Below, piece after piece: positions 4,476 through 5,267 of a DNA stretch of 5,267 nt (its first letter is position 1; each line of letters begins with the position of its first letter). The notes under the pieces were generated by a model. It did no database searches and was not told the DNA's origin. It saw nothing but the letters and a program-made list of their open reading frames with translations. Source of the DNA: Pseudomonadota bacterium (GTDB lineage Bacteria > Myxococcota_A > Polyangia > Haliangiales > Haliangiaceae); assembly GCA_023386455.1 (NCBI GenBank), contig JAEWJO010000011.1:1-5267 (forward strand), written 5' to 3'. Made by a program: the position numbers and the translations under genes.

Positions 4476-5267
4476 GTGACCGATCGGATTCCCGGCGAGT
4501 TTCGGTACTGGGACCACCTCGAGGCGAGGCACGTGCGCACGATCCGCGAGATGTGCCGGCGCGTGCTCGGGTTCGATCCGGCGCCGCCCGACGATGTGGT
4601 GCGCGCGATCGCGGCGATGTACTACGACGCGGATCCGGCGTGCGAGGCGTTCGTCGACGACGTGTACCTGACGGCCGGGCAGAAGGCGGGACGCGCGATG
4701 CTCGAGCGTGCGCTCGAGGATGGGGTGGATGGAGTGCCGGACGCGCCGGCATCGCTGCGCGGGCTGTTCGCGGATCTCGAGCAGGATCCGCCGTGGCTCG
4801 ACTGGGACACGGTCGAGCGCGGCGCGCGCGCGTTTCGGAGATACGGCGCGGCGATGTTTCGGTTCGCGGGCGCGATCACGCTCGAGGGGTACTCCGAGAG
4901 CTCGGTCGCGAAGCCGCTGGCGTTCACCGGTGCGTACGCGGGCACGACGACGCGGCGGCGGTTCCTCGAGACGGTCGCGTTCTGGATCGCGGTGTCGGAG
5001 CCGGGTGGGCTGCGGCCGGGTGCGCCGGGTCGGGCGTCGGCGCTGCGCGTGCGCGTGATGCACGTGTTCGTGCGCCGCAAGCTGCTGTCTCATCCGCAGT
5101 GGGACCTCGGCGCGTGGGGCGTACCGATCAGCCAGGGCGACGCGCTGCTGACGCTGATGGGCGGCAGCTTCGCGCCCGGGCTGGCGATGCACGTGCTCGG
5201 CTACCTGCCGTCGCGGGCCGACATTCTGGCGATGATGCACTTCTGGCGGTACGTCGGTCACATGATG
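4476..5267 (+). CDS. MpaB/rubber-oxygenase-like (DUF2236) protein, 3' end missing
   Basis: The first 264 codons, from GTG 4476, stay open to the right edge. The sequence fits the oxygenase MpaB / DUF2236 family (Pfam PF09995), which includes fungal MpaB and the bacterial haem latex-clearing protein Lcp. Evidence is the ordered set 'AMFRFAGAITLEGYSESS' (125-142), 'AGTTTRRRFLETVAFW' (155-170), 'RVRVMHVFVRRKL' (191-203), and 'WGVPISQGDALLTLM' (214-228) followed by a mostly apolar helix. His196 in RVRVMH is the likely counterpart of the Lcp haem-ligating histidine; this assignment is from memory of the family, not an alignment. Members are proposed haem-dependent oxygenases, but the substrate cannot be predicted. 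There is no signal peptide, so a cytoplasmic location is likely. It starts without a ribosome site and diverges from the lipoprotein gene. Its codon use is very GC-rich. Confidence 0.88.
   Translation, partial: MTDRIPGEFRYWDHLEARHVRTIREMCRRVLGFDPAPPDDVVRAIAAMYYDADPACEAFVDDVYLTAGQKAGRAMLERALEDGVDGVPDAPASLRGLFADLEQDPPWLDWDTVERGARAFRRYGAAMFRFAGAITLEGYSESSVAKPLAFTGAYAGTTTRRRFLETVAFWIAVSEPGGLRPGAPGRASALRVRVMHVFVRRKLLSHPQWDLGAWGVPISQGDALLTLMGGSFAPGLAMHVLGYLPSRADILAMMHFWRYVGHMM

Noticed and set aside
4410..5261. Upstream extension of the second lipoprotein frame antisense to the oxygenase gene
   Set aside because: The extension is Arg/His-rich shadow translation, and the signal peptide beginning at ATG 4409 marks the real start.

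Overview
The window looks like a chromosomal stretch of a very GC-rich myxobacterium (Myxococcota). The best clues are two lipoproteins of a style common in that group. One has a Cys-rich 'CPxGxCPxGLVC' head followed by an Asp/Pro/Ala 'PIDA' tether. The other has a (Ser-Gly)7 tether just after the lipobox. A Haliangiales/Kofleriaceae or Polyangiales source is my inference; no rRNA or marker gene is present to prove it.

Layout from left to right. Bases 1-531 (minus) hold the N-terminal 177 residues of a secreted lipoprotein that runs off the left edge. Bases 611-1750 (minus) encode a DGQHR-domain protein (ParB/Srx-like fold, distant relative of DndB). Bases 1751-2582 contain no convincing gene. 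Most of that gap is a modular tandem repeat: one decayed copy and two large copies, each made of 13-bp direct repeats, a linker, a 117-bp core that is identical between the two large copies, and a small GC hairpin. Bases 2583-2909 (plus) encode a small four-helix-bundle protein of the 23S-rRNA-intervening-sequence-protein/bAvd superfamily, lying outside any rRNA. Bases 3019-3708 (minus) encode a YkgJ-type cysteine-cluster protein. Bases 3801-4409 (minus) encode a second lipoprotein. From 4476 (plus) a MpaB/rubber-oxygenase-like (DUF2236) protein begins and runs off the right edge.

The genes do not form one obvious pathway. The YkgJ and second-lipoprotein genes may be co-transcribed, with the oxygenase diverging from a 66-bp intergenic region. 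The DGQHR gene and the four-helix-bundle gene point away from each other across the repeat array. Both belong to families often met in accessory DNA, so 611-2909 is the most island-like part of the window.

The region shows repeated small-scale duplication. Besides the repeat array, there is an indel-free 74-bp tandem duplication at the end of the second lipoprotein gene, in which the duplicated stop codon has become a sense codon in the YkgJ reading frame. There is also a weaker duplication of the YkgJ gene end next to the four-helix-bundle gene. I see no tRNA, rRNA, CRISPR array, transposase, reverse transcriptase or integrase.
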